The notes under the pieces: generated by a model
The model's input: the letters and a program-made list of their open reading frames with translations, nothing else
Databases searched by the model: none
Told to the model about the DNA's origin: nothing
Part shown: piece by piece, positions 4,467 to 7,138 of the stretch
How positions within the stretch are numbered: the first letter of the stretch is position 1
Layout: every line of letters begins with the position of its first letter
Source of the DNA: Methanomassiliicoccales archaeon PtaB.Bin134
Lineage (GTDB): Archaea; Thermoplasmatota; Thermoplasmata; Methanomassiliicoccales; UBA472
Direction: 5' to 3'
Assembly: GCA_002067045.1 (NCBI GenBank)
Contig: MVPZ01000137.1
Coordinates: 1-7,138 of the forward strand
DNA length: 7,138 nucleotides
Translations under genes and position numbers: made by a program

Positions 4467-5705
4467 ATGAAAGTCAAATTCTTAGGCGGCGCCGAGATAG
4501 TGGGCAAGCTGGGAATGCTTGTCGAGAACAAGGGTGCCAATGTGATGTTCGAGTACGGGCTCCGACTGGTGAAGAAGGAGCCCCCGCAGTTCCCGATGGA
4601 GTCCCCGAACGTGGAGGGGGTCTTCATCACCCACTCCCATCTGGACCACAGCGGGGCCGTGCCCCGTCTGGTGCAGGAGACCGACTGCGACGTGTACTGC
4701 AACGACCTGACCATGGACATCGTGTCCCTGCTGTTCTTCGATTCCATCAAGATAGCCAAGGCCGAAGGGTACGGGAGCATTCTGCGGTACAACGATGTGG
4801 ACGTGAAGCACGTCTGGCAGAACTACAGGTCATTCCAGGTGGGGGACACCCGGTCCATCGCCGGACTGGAGATCGTGGCCCACAACGCCGGGCACATCCC
4901 CGGGGCCCAGATGTACGAGATCAAGGGGCATGAGACCACCCTGTTCACTGGCGACCTGCACACCGAGAACACCCGCCTCACCTATGGGGCCAAGCCGGTG
5001 CAGTGCGACAACCTGGTCATCGAGGCCACCTACGCGGGGAGGAATCACCCTCCCCGGCCGAAGAGCGAGGCCCTGCTGCAGCAGAAGGTGCGCGAGGTCG
5101 TGGAGCGCGGCGGGACCGCCATAATCCCCTGCTTCGCCGTGGGCCGCATGCAGGAGGTCATGCTCATACTGAAGGATTTGCCCTACGACATGTGGGTGGA
5201 CGGTATGGGCAAGACCGTGAACGGGTATTACACCGACCACCCCGACTACCTGCGCAGCATCAAGGAGTTCAAGGCGGCCAAGCGCAAGTTCAACCCGGTG
5301 CGCACCTCCTCCGCGAGGGACAAGGCCCGCCGGGGACAGGTAATAATCACCACCAGCGGCATGCTCGACGGGGGTCCGGTGCTGCACTACCTGGCCGACC
5401 AGAAGGACAACGCCAAGAGCGCGGTCATGATGGTGGGCTACCAGGCCGAGAACTCCAACGGGCGCATGCTCAAGGAGCGGGGGATGGTGGAGACCCAGGA
5501 CGGGCTGATGAAGATCAACTGCGAGGTCATGACCTTCGACCTGTCCGCACACGCCGACCACGACGAGCTGCTGAACTTCATCAAGGGCTGCAAGCCGAAC
5601 AAGGTCGTGCTCATGCACTCCGACAACCGCGAGGAGCTGGCCCAGGACCTGGAAGGGGACTTCGAGGTGCTGATGCCCATGAGCGGGGATTACTTCGAGC
5701 TGTGA
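4467..5705 (+). CDS. Metallo-beta-lactamase/beta-CASP ribonuclease, KH-less CPSF-like (aCPSF2 type)
   Basis: This encodes a 412-residue beta-CASP nuclease related to CPSF73/Ysh1, which processes or degrades RNA using two zinc ions. Motif 2 is THSHLDHSG (H56, H58, D60, H61), motif 3 has H143 (NAGHIPG) and motif 4 has D163 (FTGDLH). The beta-CASP module follows, with motif A at E186 (LVIEATY), FAVGRMQE, VIITTSGMLDGGP and GYQAENSNGRML. Motif B is H362 (LSAHADH) and motif C is H384 (VLMHSDN), so the set is complete. No N-terminal KH domains are present, unlike the termination factor aCPSF1, and length fits the shorter aCPSF2 group. Motif 1 has glutamate (E29 in MFEYG) where aspartate is usual. 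GAGGTA (4455-4460) is a good ribosome-binding site for the ATG at 4467. An RNase J-type exonuclease is the main alternative. Confidence 0.9.
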   Translation: MKVKFLGGAEIVGKLGMLVENKGANVMFEYGLRLVKKEPPQFPMESPNVEGVFITHSHLDHSGAVPRLVQETDCDVYCNDLTMDIVSLLFFDSIKIAKAEGYGSILRYNDVDVKHVWQNYRSFQVGDTRSIAGLEIVAHNAGHIPGAQMYEIKGHETTLFTGDLHTENTRLTYGAKPVQCDNLVIEATYAGRNHPPRPKSEALLQQKVREVVERGGTAIIPCFAVGRMQEVMLILKDLPYDMWVDGMGKTVNGYYTDHPDYLRSIKEFKAAKRKFNPVRTSSARDKARRGQVIITTSGMLDGGPVLHYLADQKDNAKSAVMMVGYQAENSNGRMLKERGMVETQDGLMKINCEVMTFDLSAHADHDELLNFIKGCKPNKVVLMHSDNREELAQDLEGDFEVLMPMSGDYFEL

Positions 5706-5742
5706 GGGCATCCTTCATAGCTCCGTAAGGGGATTCAGGGAC

Positions 5743-6561
5743 ATGGACCTCATCGACCTCTATCTTCAGGAGGACCTGGGGGAGGGGGACATCACCTCCC
5801 AGGCCCTGGTGGACGACCGGGACGGCCAGGCGGTCATAGCCGCCGGCCAGGCCGGGGTGCTGGCCGGGCTGGAGGAGGCGGTGGAGGTGTTCCGGAGGAT
5901 GGGATGCTCCTGCCTCCCCAAGGCCACCGATGGCGATGTGCTGGTGGAGGGACAGGAGGTCCTGGAGGTCAGGGGTCCGCTCAAGGGTATGCTGGCCGGC
6001 GAACGTCTGGCCCTCAACTTCATGATGCGCATGAGCGGGATCGCCACCATCACCAGGTCCACGGTGGAATCCTGCCGCAGGGCCAATCCCAACGTGGTGG
6101 TGGCCGCCACCCGCAAGACCACCCCCGGCTTCCGGAGGTACGAGAAGAAGGCGGTGCGGCTTGGCGGAGGCGATCCCCACCGCTTCGGCCTGGACGATGC
6201 CTTCCTGATCAAGGACAACCACCTCGCCGCGGTGGGCAGCGTCTTCCGGGCGGTGCGCAGGGCGCAGTCCTACTCCTTTGGGAAGAAGGTGGAGATAGAG
6301 GTCGAATCCCTGGAGCAGGCCCAGGAGGCTGCCAGGGCCTCGGCGGACATAATCCTGCTGGACAACATGACCCCTGCGCAGGCCAAGGAATGCTACGTGG
6401 CCGTGAAGGCCATCGACCAGCGCATAAGGGTGGAGGTCAGCGGCGGGATCACTCCCAAGAACGCCAGGACCTACGCCCGCTACGCCGACGTGATATCCAT
6501 CGGCGCGCTGACCCACTCCGCCGCGGCCATGCACTTCTCCATGCACATCCGGGATCAATAG
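5743..6561 (+). CDS. nadC: Quinolinate phosphoribosyltransferase (nicotinate-nucleotide pyrophosphorylase)
   Basis: This encodes NadC, which converts quinolinate and PRPP to nicotinate mononucleotide, CO2 and pyrophosphate in de novo NAD synthesis. The 272-residue length is normal. Expected motifs are in order: EDLGEGDITS (10-19), GERLALNFMMRMSGIAT (86-102), ATRKTTPGFRRYEKKA (122-137), GGGDPHRFGLDDAFLIKDNH (141-160), EIEVESLEQA (184-193), LLDNM (205-209), EVSGGI (231-236) and ISIGALTHS (251-259). The arginine and lysine residues that bind quinolinate (in TRKTTPG, PHRFGL and IKDNH) are all present. The ATG at 5743 is preceded by CAGGGA. It lies 37 nt after the nuclease gene without a clear TATA box, so it is probably in the same operon. 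nadA and nadB are not in the window. Its stop overlaps that of the next, convergent gene. Confidence 0.96.
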   Translation: MDLIDLYLQEDLGEGDITSQALVDDRDGQAVIAAGQAGVLAGLEEAVEVFRRMGCSCLPKATDGDVLVEGQEVLEVRGPLKGMLAGERLALNFMMRMSGIATITRSTVESCRRANPNVVVAATRKTTPGFRRYEKKAVRLGGGDPHRFGLDDAFLIKDNHLAAVGSVFRAVRRAQSYSFGKKVEIEVESLEQAQEAARASADIILLDNMTPAQAKECYVAVKAIDQRIRVEVSGGITPKNARTYARYADVISIGALTHSAAAMHFSMHIRDQ

Positions 6562-6980
6562 CGCGGTCCGCCCTGGCGGTTGTACTCCTCGACACAGCGG
6601 TAGGCGTCCACGATCTGCCAAACGTACACGATGAAGGCGATTATCGAGACGATTATGGCCAGGGTCCAGATGGCCCCGAAGTTGCTCACGCTCACGATGG
6701 CGAACAGGGAGAGCGCCGGCATGACGCTCAGCAGGGGCACCAGCAGGAATATCAGTATTCCGCGGCCCACCCTCCCTGCGTACACCTGTCTGATGCCCGG
6801 AAGCAATATGGATAGGATGACGGCTATGAGGGGTTCCTTCTGCGGACGATACGGGGCGTATCCGGGGTAGGCCGGCTGTGCGTAAGGCTGCTGATACCCT
6901 CCGCCCAGGGGCGCGCCGCATCTGTCGCAGAACTGGGCTCCTTCCTTGGCCATGTTCCCGCACTTGCTGCAATAGGTCAT
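6555..6980 (-). CDS. Zinc-ribbon plus TM2-like small membrane protein
   Basis: This encodes a 141-residue protein with an N-terminal zinc ribbon (C4, C7, C18, C21; CSKCGN...CDRCGA), then a linker of tyrosine/proline/glutamine-rich repeats (28-46). Hydrophobic helices follow at about 51-62, 74-98 and 102-124. The segment ILSILLPGIRQVYAGRVGRG (55-74) matches the LPG-x-GQ-x-Y-x-G-R...G signature of TM2/DUF5683-like membrane domains. The helices end with VDAYRCVEEYNRQ, where the DAY is also typical. Arginine (R64) replaces the usual glycine of the signature. Function is unknown; zinc-ribbon TM2 proteins are common small membrane proteins in archaea. AGGTGGGG before the ATG at 6980 is a good ribosome-binding site. 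The stop codon lies inside the end of nadC on the other strand. Confidence 0.82.
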   Translation of the reverse strand: MTYCSKCGNMAKEGAQFCDRCGAPLGGGYQQPYAQPAYPGYAPYRPQKEPLIAVILSILLPGIRQVYAGRVGRGILIFLLVPLLSVMPALSLFAIVSVSNFGAIWTLAIIVSIIAFIVYVWQIVDAYRCVEEYNRQGGPRY

Positions 6981-6999
6981 ATCCCCACCTGCTCCTCCG

Positions 7000-7020
7000 T
7001 TATATCGTCCCGCTTATTCA
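7000..7020 (-). promoter_or_regulatory. Promoter region of the zinc-ribbon membrane protein (two TATA candidates)
   Basis: Two AT-rich candidates lie upstream of the ATG at 6980 on the minus strand. GATATAAC (7006-6999) looks better as a TATA box but would put transcription at the ATG itself. GAATAAG (7019-7013) is weaker but would give a leader of about 10 nt that keeps the strong AGGTGGGG ribosome-binding site. The sequence does not decide between them. Confidence 0.4.
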
Positions 7021-7034
7021 TGGTTTCGAAAAGG

Positions 7035-7042
7035 TTTTTATC
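7035..7042 (+). promoter_or_regulatory. TATA box of the truncated right-edge gene
   Basis: TTTTTATC preceded by CGAAAAGG (BRE-like) is centred about 26 nt before the ATG at 7065, so transcription should start at the ATG. No ribosome-binding site lies before that ATG, which supports a leaderless mRNA. Confidence 0.6.
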
Positions 7043-7064
7043 GCCCCCCATCCGTGGCCGGGCC

Positions 7065-7138
7065 ATGGACTTCGAGAAGTACGAGTGCCAGTTCTGCGGC
7101 CGTCCCGCCAAGCAGTACGTCTTCGCGGCCTTCTGCTG
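7065..7138 (+). CDS. N-terminus of a cysteine-containing protein, probably zinc-binding (partial)
   Basis: Twenty-four full codons are visible before the right edge, reading MDFEKYECQFCGRP and on to a third cysteine at residue 24. The CxxC pair (C8, C11) followed by C24 at the end of the visible part suggests the beginning of a small zinc-binding domain. The ATG sits about 26 nt from a good TATA box, and the reading frame is open to the edge with GC-rich third positions like its neighbours. The family cannot be told from so short a piece. Confidence 0.6.
   Translation, partial: MDFEKYECQFCGRPAKQYVFAAFC

Noticed and set aside
4830..5711. A 293-codon minus-strand open frame opposite the beta-CASP nuclease
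   Set aside because: His/Val/Gly/Leu-rich shadow with no motif, while the plus strand has the complete set of nuclease motifs.
5611..6972. A 453-codon open frame on the minus strand, the longest in the window
   Set aside because: It runs antisense to all of nadC and through the zinc-ribbon gene. Its translation is rich in His, Gly, Gln, Arg and Pro with no family motif. nadC on the other strand has every family motif, so this is a high-GC shadow.
1..7138. CRISPR arrays, tRNA or rRNA genes, insertion sequences, toxin-antitoxin or defence genes
   Set aside because: No spaced direct repeats of the right length, cloverleaf-like sequence, transposase motif or defence-family motif was seen by eye. 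The window is ordinary chromosomal housekeeping content.

Overview
The window is a gene-dense, GC-rich stretch of archaeal chromosome. Archaeal markers are a PCNA sliding clamp, transcription factor S (TFS), and a short KH-less CPSF-type beta-CASP nuclease. Most genes are preceded by TATA boxes about 24-28 nt upstream of the start codon or of a plausible transcription start, and intergenic regions are short and AT-rich. The mix looks euryarchaeal in the broad sense. A Thermoplasmatota or Methanomassiliicoccales-like lineage is my guess, but no 16S or lineage-specific gene is present to prove it.

Layout, left to right. Bases 1-469 (minus) hold the ferrous-iron uptake pair feoA-feoB; feoB runs off the left edge. 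The 131-bp region 470-600 carries the feo promoter, two inverted-repeat operators of DtxR/IdeR type, an extra half-site, and the divergent promoter of an HD-domain phosphohydrolase gene (601-1374, plus). That gene converges with PCNA (1371-2108, minus) and overlaps it by 4 bp. Upstream of PCNA on the same strand are TFS (2175-2480), a four-helix membrane protein with a long charged tail (2536-3453) and a small Xre-like helix-turn-helix protein (3544-3900). Each of these has its own TATA box. An 18-bp perfect palindrome sits at the predicted +1 of the membrane-protein gene.

From 4014 the strand switches. A YjbQ/UPF0047 protein (4014-4433), the beta-CASP nuclease (4467-5705) and nadC (5743-6561) form a probable plus-strand operon. 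nadC overlaps by 7 bp the end of a convergent zinc-ribbon membrane protein (6555-6980, minus). A divergent gene with its own TATA box begins at 7065 and is cut off by the right edge.

Most genes are well-known housekeeping families. The most interesting signals are regulatory: the double iron-box architecture at feo, shared upstream with the HD gene; the palindrome at the start of the membrane-protein transcript next to a regulator-like gene; and the split between leaderless and short-leader promoters. I found no CRISPR array, tRNA, rRNA, insertion sequence or defence system. No stretch over 300 bp lacks a gene.
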